Assembly: GCF_008728515.1 (NCBI RefSeq)
Contig: NC_044985.1
Coordinates: forward strand, 78,840,155 to 78,904,154
From: Papio anubis
Taxonomy: Eukaryota; Chordata; Mammalia; Primates; Cercopithecidae
Direction: 5' to 3'
Length of the DNA stretch: 64,000 nucleotides
A program made the position numbers and the translations under genes. Below are positions 22,555 through 34,600 of this stretch, one piece after another. The notes under the pieces were generated by a model that made no database searches, was not told where the DNA came from, and worked only from the letters and a program-made list of their open reading frames with translations. Every line of letters starts with the position of its first letter. The first letter of the stretch is position 1.

Positions 22555-23830
22555 CCACTGAGGAATTGAAGAATGCAACATAAAGAAACTAATATTTAAG
22601 CTGGGTTTTGAAGATGGAAGATCATTTATAAGACAAAGAGGGAATACAATAGTCTCAACAACAGAATGAAGCACTTGAGCAAAGGTGAAGAAGTGGGCAC
22701 AGCTAGAATAAAGTTGCACATAGAGGTTAGTGGAAGAAGAGACTGAAAAATGGGTTTAGCCTATATTGTAAAAGGCTTCCTCAGGCAAGTTAAGAAATTT
22801 GGGCCTAATTTTGTGGGCATGAAAGAGAATCGTTTTGATAAAGGAGTGATGATAATTTAGGAGACAGAGTGAAGAATGATTTAAATGAGGGTGATTAGAT
22901 GCGGTGAAACCAGATAAAATGACTATTTTAAGTGTGCAAAGGAGATATGATGATGGCTTCAAAGGTAGTGTCAGGGAAGATGAGAAGAACTAGTTTCAAT
23001 AATTTTTTCAGAGTTAAAATTACTAGAATTTAAAGACTTATTATTGATAATTTGGGTTAAGAAAGAAAGGAGGAGAAGAGAGAGCAAAACAGGCTACCAT
23101 TTTCTCTAGATTTTCAGATTAAAAGATGGTGGTGGACTGTGATACTTCCACTAAAATAGAAAATATCAGAATAGCAACTTACTTTAAGAGGAGAAATGAA
23201 CTATTTTCAACATATTAATTTTAACGTAGCTTGAGGACATACAGGTTGACATGGCAATTTAAAAAAAAAAAAACAGATAAAGGTGAAGTTAATGAAATTA
23301 CAATTGCCTATCTCTGCATTTTGATGGCAATTAAAGGCATGGAAGCCTGAAATACCCAGGGATAATGCTAGGGTGAGAAAAAAAAGAGAGTCAAAGAATT
23401 GAACTCTGGTGAATACAAAAATCTAAAAAAAAAAAAAAACAAACAAAAAAACAAGCAAAGGAGAAGAAGCTACTAAAGAACACTTAAAAGCAACTTTCCA
23501 ATGTTTATAAAAATTTTAAGATAATAATGTCCTGGAAACTGAAGACACAAATTCCACAAGGAGAGGGTGGCGAACAGTGTCAAGTGCTAAACAAAAGATG
23601 AGTTAAGATGAGGTTCAAAAGGGCAGTCCTATTGGGAGTTAAGAGGTGACAGCAGGAAGAGCAGCTTTCTCAGGCACTAAGCATGCCCTTCTTGTTAGAA
23701 GTAGTTAATGGATAGACAGTAATTAATTTGAAAAAGCAGGGCTTAAGCTACACTGTCATACATTTCACTGAAGAATTGAAGGAGGGAGATTGGGCTTCAA
23801 GGAAAGATAGATGAAAATTGAGAACATCTG
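22555..23830 (+). repeat. ancient mammalian interspersed repeat, copy 3 (longest)
   Basis: About 1.3 kb follows the same family as 7765-8210 and 12980-13900, with 'agctgggttttgaagatgga', 'gacatacaggttgacatggc', 'gaactctggtgaatacaaaa' and 'cagtgtcaagtgctaaacaa' followed by 'gatgagttaagatgagg'. Two A-rich runs (about 23260 and 23430) interrupt it. It is non-coding as far as I can see. Confidence 0.5.
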
Positions 23831-26349
23831 AGCTTACTTACATTCAGAAGGGAAAGGATTCTTGAAGAAAAAGACTAACCAGGTTTCAGACAGCTAATAG
23901 GATGTAGTCTCTATGGCATGGACATAGCAGCTACCTTAGAAAATAAGCAAAGGCACCTCTACCTCTGGGCCATAAGGGAAGAATGGGTGTCCCTATAAGA
24001 ATGTTTACAAGAGGGAATGCAAAGTCATGGATATCCCATCTGCTAATATTTTCTCCATGAGGTAACAATCTATTGAGTGTGATGGCATTGAAAGCACAAC
24101 AGGACTCAGAATAAAGGCTTTGGTATAGACATTATGGGAACTCAAAAGGAAGTTGAAAAGAGAAAGAAAAATGATTTCTAAACAGTGCTGATGGCTCACT
24201 AGACATTGACAAATCCTAAATTTATAGTCGTAATGATGTATAATCTGTGTGAAGTCAAGGGGCAGTAGTGGAGGAAGTGGATTGTTGGATTCACTTTAGT
24301 GAAAACAGAAAAAATCGTGTGGATAAAAACACTGAAAGTCATAATGACACTGTTTTGAAGACAGACTGTAGCTGAGCTAGGAACCTGGAGTGAAGCAAGA
24401 GTACAGCTTATATTTACAAAGGGGATTGAAAATGCAAGCTCAATCCTCTCGAATCCAATACTACTTCAATTCTGTTATGGTGAAAATAGCTTTTACATTG
24501 GCCTTTTCATATATAAAAAGTTACATTTTAGTTCACTTATGCCTGTTCTACTTAAAAACTCAGTTCGGTTTTTCTGTTTTGAATATTTTACTATCCTCTT
24601 TTAGTGAACATTCACAATTATAACTTACATAAAACATAATTTCCTCTGATAGTAAGGCACTATTTTATTTACCTTTCCCATGCTAAACTAAATGTCAAGC
24701 ATAGTTCAGCAAAATAAATCAATAAATCTCAACAGACACAAATGCTTATTTTATTAATGCCAACTCTAACTCCAAATTGAAATCATATGAGATTGACATT
24801 GTGTACATATTTCAGATAAACTAATTTTCCTTTTTAATATCAAATACATAAGGAGAGTAATTAAAGTATTTGTTGCCCTTTTCTCCTGGTTCCATATGCA
24901 TGGACTGAGAAGGAAATAATTAAAATGAATTTGCTCAACTCAAACAGACAATATAAAAATATGAAGATAGATAGACAGATGGGAAATAGATGGATAAACA
25001 GATGGCCATATCACTTTCGAAAAATAAAGTTAAAACTTGCTTGTCATTCAAATTAACAGCGAACAGCATTCTTTAAACTTGCACCTTGGATCAGAGCTAA
25101 CAGTGTAAGTGCTAAACCATAGCACTATATCATGTGACCTTTAAAATAAAAACAAATACAAAGCCTATTTCAAGATTTTTACTGCAGATCTCAAACAATT
25201 CAAAAGACTGCTGATACAAGTAATTTCTATGTTTATGGTAGAAAAGTAATAAAATTTTATAATTAATATATTCATAAACCAAAGATATCCAGAAATTAGT
25301 TTACCTTCCCCACTCAAGATTGAGGTTCAAGGGAGAACTCTGTTTTTAAAGGGACTGAAACAACCAAATGGAACTGAGGAGTAGGGGACAAAGAGTAAAT
25401 TCAATTCCATGGACGAGCCAATGTGTGCAAACGGGAAAAATGTTGAAGGTAATTCCTAAGGAAATATAGGCTCTTAAAGCTTATTCCCAGATTTGATTAG
25501 CCTCAGAGAAGAGTCAGGGAAAGCAACACTAGAATTGAAGAGTTAAGGCCATCAGATTCCATATTTGATGGGTTATTTCCAATTGGGAAGCAGAGGTCAT
25601 GGACATACATTAGGATTGATTCAGAAACTATAACAAAGCTTAGATGCAAATAGAGCAAAAAATAGGCACTATAACAAGGAGAGGAAAGCCTAAGGCAAAA
25701 GAAATTAATCTGGCTTATATTATTTTAAAAAAAGAAATTAAGGCTTACTTGACCTTACACTACTCCATGCGCAGGTTTCAAAATATAATTCAAAAGATCA
25801 TAAAAGGCCAGTGTAGATAACATTGTCACTAATACACTTGTGTTCTTGCTGACGCAGTCTACAGTTGGTTAATAGAGCTCCCTAGTAAAGCTTGGTAATG
25901 ACTGCCAATGAAGTCATAATTTGGCCATCAGTAACCATTCTGAGCATAGTTTTCATAATCATAGACTAATACATCAGGAAAGCAGAAGATTGTGTCATAA
26001 TGCCTGTTGTCTTGTTAGTATCATGTAGTATCTGGAACATAGTGGATAATCAATGTAAATCTGAGAGCATAAAGTAATAAAATGAGAATATAGTTTTCAT
26101 TCACTTTTAGTTTAAATATAATTTTGATTATATAGCAATAATAGAAAATATTTATCAAAATTTTAACTGTAACTGTATTTATGAGGCATTAAATAACATG
26201 CCTGAGATCCACTGATAGCCAATGCAATCATAAGGACAGAAAAAAAAAACTTTAATTCAAGAAATTAAATAAAGCATTGACATTATAAATAGAGGAGTGT
26301 TAATGGTCATTCAAGTTAGCAGGCATTAAGATACAATTAATTATGTATC
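23831..26349. other. single-copy DNA
   Basis: No gene or clear repeat. A short GATA/GATG-type microsatellite is at about 24964-25003. Some decayed SINE-like words occur near 25080-25140 but are too weak to call. Confidence 0.45.
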
Positions 26350-26450
26350 AAGTCAGTACAGTGGCCAGAGTGTTAAGAGGTATGCTCTGTAATCAGGGAG
26401 GCCTGGGTTTGAATTCCAGGTGACCACTTTACTAACTCTGCAGGTCTGGA
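26350..26450 (+). repeat. MIR SINE head
   Basis: The sense MIR 5' part with its tRNA-like B-box region: 'gtggccagagtgttaagagg', 'aatcagggaggcctgggttt' and 'gaattccaggtgaccacttt'. This is not a functional tRNA. Confidence 0.75.
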
Positions 26451-26864
26451 ATTTGCTTCTACCCTACTTGCAAGCTAATAAATTAGCCTGTAACAGAGAC
26501 ATAAGATTCCTTCATCAGAGACAAATGTCTTTGTTACAACACAGAAAGCAGTATAAGCATCAGCATATTTGCACTGACTCCCTTTGCCCCTAAGTCCCAC
26601 CAGGGCAACATAATAGAACATGATAGAAACTACGTAAGCAGCGGATTTGTGTCACAAATGAGAAAAACTGAGTTTGGGGATCCATTGGTTTTATAGCAAG
26701 AAGTAAGCAAGCCTGTTCTTTGTCCAAGTGAGAAAAGAGACATAGCTTCATCTCTCAACCATAGGAAATATTCTACTTGTCAGGGACTTAAAGTCTGGCC
26801 CACCCAGCAAGATATGTAAGAATGCAAGAGAACCAAAGAGTATTGTCTCTGCAAACATTATCTT

Positions 26865-27000
26865 ACACATTTATTAATTTATTCATTCACTTTCTCTCCC
26901 TTTTTGCCTATTTTATTTTTCTTCATTATTCCTCTCATAAACTTTTTTACATTGTTTGTCTCTCTCACCAGAATAGAAGCTCTAAGAAGGCAGAATGTGT
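26865..27000 (+). repeat. LINE-2 3' end
   Basis: 'tctctcaccagaatagaagc' and 'tctaagaaggcagaatgtgt' match the L2 3' end pattern in sense. Confidence 0.55.
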
Positions 27001-27174
27001 TTTCTTCACTGTTACATTGATAAAATTACTATATTTACTTGTTTTATAAAATATATATCCGTTTTATTTTTGTAATGTCAAATGTAAATATTTGTCAGTT
27101 CCTAAAAGCTAGTTGCTTTTCTAGATATCAAGGATATAGCAATTAACAAGATGAAGAAGGTCCCTACTCTAACC

Positions 27175-27320
27175 TTCTAAATCTCTATCAGTAAAAAGTA
27201 GCCTATAATAATGCCTATCTATATGGTTATTGAGAGGATTTAATGGATAATACAAGTGAAAAATTTGGTAAAATTTTGTCATATAGTAAGTGCCCATGGA
27301 TATTAGCAGTTATTTATTCA
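27175..27320 (+). repeat. MIR SINE 3' half
   Basis: 'ataatgcctatctatatggt', 'tattgagaggatttaatgga' and 'catatagtaagtgcccatgg' give the sense MIR 3' half. Confidence 0.65.
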
Positions 27321-27407
27321 AATATAATGCTTCTGCCATGGATAGTTTTTGCATTTCACTATTTATATTTTGAAATGTGTTACTACATATTTTAAATTTT
27401 TATTTTT

Positions 27408-27575
27408 AGTATTTGTTTAGAGATAAGGTCTGGCTATGTTGCCCAGGCTGGAGTGCAGTGGCTATTCACAAGCACAATCATAGCATACTATAGCCCATGG
27501 CTCCTGGTCAAGCAGTCCTTCTTCTTTAACCTCTCGAGTGTCTGGGATTCCAGGAATGTGCCACAACACTCAGCT
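27408..27575 (-). repeat. fossil Alu monomer (FLAM_A-like), antisense
   Basis: A single Alu-like arm, antisense. It has 'ctggctatgttgcccaggct' and 'gtggctattcacaagcacaa', i.e. sense 'gtgaatagccactgcactcc', which is a 7SL RNA 3'-domain feature lost in dimeric Alu. This marks it as a pre-Alu fossil monomer. There is no second arm. It is decayed. Confidence 0.72.
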
Positions 27576-28517
27576 TTCATTTTTATATTTAAAATAAAAT
27601 ATTCTAACACAGAGACTCATATAAAGCATAGTACAACACAGGATTAACTGATGTAAATATGTTACCATTTTTTCTTCAGAATATTATCAAATAAAGAAAA
27701 AAATACAATTAATGTCCCTGTCTCTTTCTCTTCTCCCCTTCTCCAGAGTTAACTATGTCATTTCCATTCATGTTCTTGTACAATTGGGGATAATTTTTGT
27801 ATCTTTAAATAAATGTCATCACACTGAATATACTATTTTGCAACTTTTAAAAACTTAAATTCAAACAGTATTTCCTTTAATATATCTGTCAAATCTTCTA
27901 GATTATTCCCAAATCATCTCAATGGCATGTTTGTGAGGAGTGAAAGAGTGTGAAATGGACCTAGGTTTGTCATAATAAAAATATCTTACTAAATCCTGTG
28001 CTTTGCACTTTTAATGTCTTTTACTCTCACATATAAGTTTTACCAGTATACTAATCTTGCATTAAGAAATGGTCAGATTATAAACACTATGACTTTAAGA
28101 CATTGACCTTTTAAGAACATTTTATTTGGAATATTTTTCTTCTTATCTCTAATTCACACTTCAGAGACTGATTAAAATCTTCTTGCTAATTTCACTTGCA
28201 AACTATATCGCTATTACTGGTATTTACTGCACTTAACCTTCACCTTTCTGAAAGTAACATTGAAGTGTTATTTGCATAAATGAAAATCATTGCGTTTGAA
28301 TGCTGCCCTGACTGTATATACCACTTCTCCATAAATGACATTACAAAAACATTGTTGAGAAAATGCCATTTTAAAAGGCTATTGAAATATTTTTCCAAAA
28401 TAAATAAACTACTTTTGATTTTCATGTTACAGATGGCTCTTCATACAATGTAAATTCAATGTAAATGTTTGCTGTTAGTTTTCCTACTACTCAGACTCTC
28501 ACTTACTGGTGTCCTCT
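27576..28517. other. AT-rich DNA, perhaps old antisense L1M
   Basis: Some words near 27700-27900 ('tcatcacactgaatatacta') hint at antisense L1M, but I cannot define an element. No gene is seen. Confidence 0.35.
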
Positions 28518-30635
28518 CTTTTAAAGACTTTATGTTTTTAGAGCAGTTTCAAGTTCACAACAAAATTGAGAGGAAGGTACAGAGATTTTCCATAGACTCC
28601 CTGCTCCCACACATACGTAGCCTCCCCAATTATCAACATCAACCACCAGAGGGATATATTGTTACAATTTATCAACCTACATTGGCATATCATAATCACC
28701 CAAAGTCTGTAGTTCAGGGATTACTCCTAGCATTGTATATGCTACGGGACTGGATAAATGCACAGTGCCATGTATCCACCATTAGAGTGTATCCACCATT
28801 ATAGTATGATACAGAATATTATAGTTTTGCTGCCTTAAAAATCCTCTGTGTTTTGCCTGTTTATCCTTCCCTCTTACAAACCCCTGGCAACTCTTTCTTA
28901 CTTTTTTCTCTCCATAGTTTTGCCTTTTCTCAAATGTTATACAATTAGAATCATACAATATACAGCTTTTTCAGATTGGCTTCTTTCACTTAGTAATATG
29001 AATTTGTTTCCATGATGTATTTTTATACCTTGACACTGCATTCTTTTTTAGTGCTGAATAATATTTCATTGTCTAGATGTACTACAGTTGATTTACCCAT
29101 CCACCTACTGAAGGACATTTTGGTTGCTTCAGAGTTTTAGCAATTACAAACAAAGCTGCTATAAACGTCGACGTGCAAATTATTGTGTGGACATAAGTTT
29201 TCCACTCCTTTAGATAAATACCGCGGATCACAATTGCTAGATCAAATGGTAATGGTATGTTTTTTTTGTAAGGAACTGTCAAACTATCTCCCAAAGTAGA
29301 TATACCGTTTTGCATTTCCACCAGTAACAAAAGGGAGTTCCTCTTTCTCTACCTCCTCACTAGCATTTCTAGTGTTATTGTTCTGAATTTCAACCATTCT
29401 AACAGGTGCATAGTCATATCTCATTACTGTTTTAATATTCATTTCCCTGATGGCATATGATGTAGAGCATTTTAATATGCTTATTAGCCATCTGTATATA
29501 TTTCTTGGTGAGGTATCTGTTAAGGTATTTGACCCATTTTTAATTGATTGTTTGTTTTCTTAATGTTGAGATTTAAGAGTTCTTTGTATATTTTGGATAA
29601 CAGTCCTTTATCAGGCGTGTCTTTTAAAAATATTTTCTCCCACTCTGTGGCTTGTCTTCTCATTCTGACAGTGTCTTTTGCAGGGCAGAGATTTTTAATT
29701 TTAATGAAGTCTAGCTAATCCATCTTTCAGGAATCATATTTTGAGGTTGTATCTAAAAAGTCATGCTCACCATACACAAGATTTCTCCTATGTTATAGGA
29801 GTTATGAAATTTTGCATTTTACATTTAGGTCTATCATCCATTTTGAAGTTAATCTTTCTGAAAGTGTAAGATCTGTGTCTAAATTCCCTTTTTGACTTGT
29901 GGATGTCCAGTTGTTCCAGCATCACTTGTTAAAATCGCTACCCTTGCTCCATTGTCAAAGACTGCCTCCATTGCCTTTGCTCCTCTGTCAAAGATCTGTT
30001 GCCTATATTTGTGTGAGCCTTTTTTCTAGGTTCTTAATTCTATTCCATTGCTCTATTTGTCAATTCTTTCACCAATACCACATTGTCTTAATTACTGTGG
30101 CTTTATAGTAAGTATTAAATTTGGGTAGTGTCAGTCCTCCAACTTTGTTCTTCTTGAGTATTTTGTTGACTATTATGGATCTTTTGCCTCTCCGTATAAA
30201 CTTTATAGTCAGTTTATGATATCTACAATAATAATTTGCTGAGAGTTTTATTGGATTGCATTAAATCTTTAAAATAAGTTGGCGAAAATGGATGTCTTAA
30301 TGATATTATGTCTTCCTATCCATTAACATGGAATACCTCTCCATTTACTTAGAGTTTCTTTGTTCTACCACCAGTTTTGTGGTTTTTTTCATATAGATCT
30401 TGTATGTATTTTGTTAAATGTATACTTCAGTGGTTCATTTTGGGTGGTGATAATATAAATGATATCGTTTTTAGTTTCGAGTTTCACTTGTTCGTTGCTA
30501 ATATATAAGATGGCGATTGAGTTGTACATATTAACCTAGTATCCAGCAACCTTGCTGTTATCACTTATTAGTTGCAGGAATTCTTTGTCAAATTTTTTCA
30601 GATTTTCTTTATGGACAATCTCATTTGTAAAAGAG
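28518..30635 (-). mobile_element. L1MA/L1MB 3' UTR plus ORF2, antisense
   Basis: About 2.1 kb of antisense L1. The 3' UTR comes first ('gagcagtttcaagttcacaa', 'aaattgagaggaaggtacag', 'catgtatccaccattagagt'), then ORF2 3' to RT sequence ('tatctcattactgttttaat', 'ttctcccactctgtggcttg', 'ctccaactttgttcttcttg'), ending near 30635. It is colinear with L1MA/L1MB but full of stops and indels; inactive. A 17-bp direct duplication lies at 28771-28804. The 3' UTR type supports L1MA/MB rather than L1PA. Confidence 0.88.
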
Positions 30636-30894
30636 TGGTTAGGTTCCTAGAGAAACTTGAGCAGAATATTGATATGCAGAAACAACTGCCATGTTGATGG
30701 TTTCACATTCTTTAAACTGTAAGTGTGCTGTTAAAAAAAAAAAATCTCACAATGATGTGATTTACAAGATAAAAAGTTCTTTTACTGGTGTACAGTTAAG
30801 AAATTAAATTGAAGAACTTTCTCCATAACTAGTGAGAGTATTTAAAATGTTAAGCCCATAAATTAATGTTCTGGTTGTCCCTTTTAATCATCTG

Positions 30895-31200
30895 CTCAAG
30901 ATGCTATTACACAGTATCATAGCTTGGGTGATTTAAACAATAGACATTTATTTCTCACAGTCCTGTATAGTGGCAAGTCCAAGATCAAGATGCTGCCTAC
31001 TTAGGTTACTGGTGAAGAACCTCCTCCTGGCTTACTAGATAAGGACACAAGGACACAAATTGCATCATGCAGGCCCTACTGTCATGAACTCAGCTAACCC
31101 TAAGTAGCTTCCAAAGGCTACAACTCCAAAGACAGTCACAATGAAATGAAGACTTCAGTAAATAAATTTTGGGTGGAGAAATAATTCAACCCATATCACC
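30895..31200 (-). mobile_element. MLT1 LTR, antisense
   Basis: 'tagcttgggtgatttaaaca', 'atagacatttatttctcaca', 'gtccaagatcaagatgctgc' and a 3' 'aattcaacccatatca' give an antisense MLT1 LTR. The middle is partly deleted. Confidence 0.8.
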
Positions 31201-31378
31201 CCAAAGATACTTATATGTTATGTATGTATAACTTTCTTCACTTCTTTTTTAATACAAAACTCTTCACTTCTCATTTTTCTGTCTGTATTTGAAGACAACA
31301 AAATAACTTCTTTAAATCACTTTACTTTTAAGCATACTTAAGTTTTAAAAATAAATTTTGCTGAAAACAGTGGGTAGT

Positions 31379-31640
31379 AATAATAATAGCTAACATTTAT
31401 TGATACTTGCCAATGGCATAGGCAGAGGCAATGTTCTAAGAGCTTTCAGGTATTGAAAGTATTTAATTCTCATGAAAACTCTATCAGGTAGCCAATATTA
31501 TTTTCATTTTACAGAAAAGAAGACTGTTTCTAAGACAGTCTAAATAGCTTGTTCAGAAACACGTAAGGGGCCAAATTTAGAAGCTATGCAACCTGGTTCC
31601 AGACCACATACTCCTACTCATACACCTATAATGTACCTAT
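31379..31640 (-). repeat. MIR/MIRb SINE, near full length
   Basis: A long antisense MIR: 'aataatagctaacatttatt', 'ttaattctcatgaaaactct', 'attttcattttacagaaaag' and 'caacctggttccagaccaca'. One of the best preserved MIRs here. Confidence 0.85.
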
Positions 31641-34600
31641 GCTGTTACAACATTAGATAATAAACACTTTGTCCTGTTTTAAGACTACAAATTTAAAGGA
31701 TAATTGGAAAAGTTTCTCTTGCCTAGAGAAAAAATACAATTTTTTAAGATAATGCGTCATAACTATGTGTATTATGCTTACTGAAATAGTTATATTTGTA
31801 CTTCCTTGAATCAATGTATACTAAATGTGCTTCAAAAGAAATCTGTAGAAACCTGTCTCCTTAGACATCAAATGATAGGCAATAACTGGATGTATATCTG
31901 ATGGAAGTATTTTCCCTCATATTCGATTAATATTTTAAATTATGTGCTATGCTTAACTATAACATACCAAAAATAATTGAAAACCATTTTTATTGTACAA
32001 TTAATAAAATATTACAGACTTGTAAAATCTATGATAAATCATTTTTATTTACAACTGTCAGGCATTGGTGACGTTTAGTAATGTAGTATGCATAACCTAC
32101 AATTGCTTTTTAGTCTTTAGTAGGTTAATCTCTTCTCACAGACAAATTGCAGGCACAAACTCACCTTAGCTGCTTTAGCATACTCACTTTACATTTGATT
32201 TGTCTAACTCAAAGGTCTTTACATAACAACAACAACAAAAAATCTACTCATGTAAATTTACTCTTCCAAGTAAAATAGTATAACAAACATATGGGTTACA
32301 TAGGCCATACCAGATGGTGCAGGCCTGTGCTCACATAGTTTGTGCATAGAGAACAAGATAAAGCACAGTGTTGTAAATCTTCATTTGTATCCTGTCTGGA
32401 ACAGAAGTTTTTATTGTTCCATCAAACTGTCCAATCTATTACTAAGATCTGTCACATTTTCTTTTATAACAATTCTTTTATTTATAGCAAAAAATTTCTA
32501 CCAGTTTTCTGTCATTTGAATCACTGCCATGTGATCCTCATGATCTGCCTTAAAAGAAGCCCACAACATTATCGTTTAATTTCTTCTTCACCCACAATTG
32601 CCATCCTACCCTAAAATCACATACCTTATTTATAGATACAGGACAACTTTTTCACCCTTGTATTTTCCCACCATAAATGTTGCTGCTTGGATTGTACTAA
32701 CTAAACAATAGACAAACTACTTTTAATGCCATTGGTTCCAGATTGGGAAGTTTTCTGGGCTGTTCTTGGCAAGGATGGTGATGACAGATGCTAAAAAGCT
32801 GATATTCAGAAGCTGGACATTAGATGCTATAAGGAAAGTGCACTGAGTCTGTATCAGACCAGAATGTGAGTATCTTGCCATGTACAGGTACCACTCCATC
32901 TGTAAGAGGAAAGAAAGGTAAACAAAACTCAATAATATCACATTCAACCAGAGTCTAAAGATATATATTTTAAATAAATTTAAATGTGGATTCATTGATA
33001 GAAAAGACTGGTCTCAAGATCTTTTCTTTCAAAAAGTGTATATATGTGACAGTAATTTAGATAGCTAAATATTAGGTAGGTTAAATTATATGATATTACC
33101 ATTTTAGTAGGTCAAAAAGATCAAGTATCAGCAGTTTCATAAGGTTATGCCTAATACTGAGGTTATAAAAATACAATGACCCTAATTGTTATTGAAAATA
33201 ATGAGGACCATTGTTATGCAAATAGATGGCAAAAACAGCAAGACACAGTATCTAATGTCACATCATCAAGCTCATTTGTCAGGATAAGGTGCCATGCATT
33301 ACCTTATTTTTCAGCTATTGCTTACATCTCACAGTTCCCAGAAGACTGTCACAGGGAAGATTAAAAAGTGGCAATATAAATCACAACTTCTCCTATCTAA
33401 TACCATAGTTTCCAAACATTATGCTGACAGATGATGAGAGTATTATAAACTCTTCAGCTCAATAATCCAACACTCCACCAGTAGTTAGCAAAAATAGGGT
33501 GAAATAAAACACATTCAGAAACAAATGCCAAGGTTAAAAATACTGCTTCCAAGTCTATAAACTTATTACATGCTATTAGAAAGTGCCAACAGTTTTCCGT
33601 TCCCAGTACTTTCATTTTACTTTAAATCGATTGGAATTACCACATTAAATCTGTGCCTTTGAGACCTCAGCATGGGAATAAGCAGTCAGATTAAACACAG
33701 TACGGTCGGCAAACTCACACAATATAATTATTTGTTCTTGTCATTCTAAACTCTTCCCTTGAATCCCCATGTCTTTCTGCAGAAAGGCCAATGATGTTTA
33801 AAAAAATATCCCAATACACTGTTTCCAGTTACATTTAGAGATTTACAAGTCCCATAGCATACCTTAAAAAATAATGCCAACTTCAATGGGGAAAATACGG
33901 TCGTTAGGATATATGTTGATGAGTTGAATCAATCTAATCAATCAGTCAATCAAAGGCACTCCTCCACATTTTCTCCCCGAATACAGATGTCTTTAGTTTC
34001 TTATAATAATCACTCTGTAAAATTCAGTAACTTTGAGTTTTCAGTCCTAAATTAGATAACCATCATGTTTTAAAAGACGAATTAGCTAAAAGATGCTATT
34101 AGAATAAGGATTTAAAGAAACATATTGATTTGGGCATGCATGGGTGCGTCTTTAAAAGCTCTAATATTCTTTTGGCTTATTTAAAATAAAGTTTTATATT
34201 TAAAGACTTCCAAAGTCAGCTCTAGTTATGCCAAAAACTGTAAAATGTCTGAGATTGCATTCTCTTGTTAGTCAACAAGTCACTCTGTCGCAGTTTCATG
34301 AATGTTGTTAGAATACCTGAGACTCCTAGATGAGAAATGAACAGTTTTTTTACCCACATCAATAGCAGTAGCCACAGTATCGGCATTTTGGAGCTGGTTG
34401 CCCAAGCCTCGACTAACACAGAGTAACGTGAAGAGAGCCAGATGACACAAGCCCACGCAACAGGTTGTGTTACAGGAAAGGAACCCGAGCTTAGAGAATC
34501 AGGAGCTTTAATGATGGCAGTAATTGTGTTTATCATTTGCTCCAGAGACGTTTTTATTATACTAGATAGTAAGCATGGCTGTACTTTGATCTAAAGAGAG

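Noticed and set aside
26380..26430. tRNA-like B-box text
   Set aside because: It is the tRNA-derived head of a MIR; there is no cloverleaf or intact acceptor stem.
34222..34536. 104-codon minus-strand frame in the repeat-poor stretch
   Set aside because: No recognisable domain, motif or homologue, no visible splice context, and an expected length for chance in 64 kb; kept only as part of the unassigned region.
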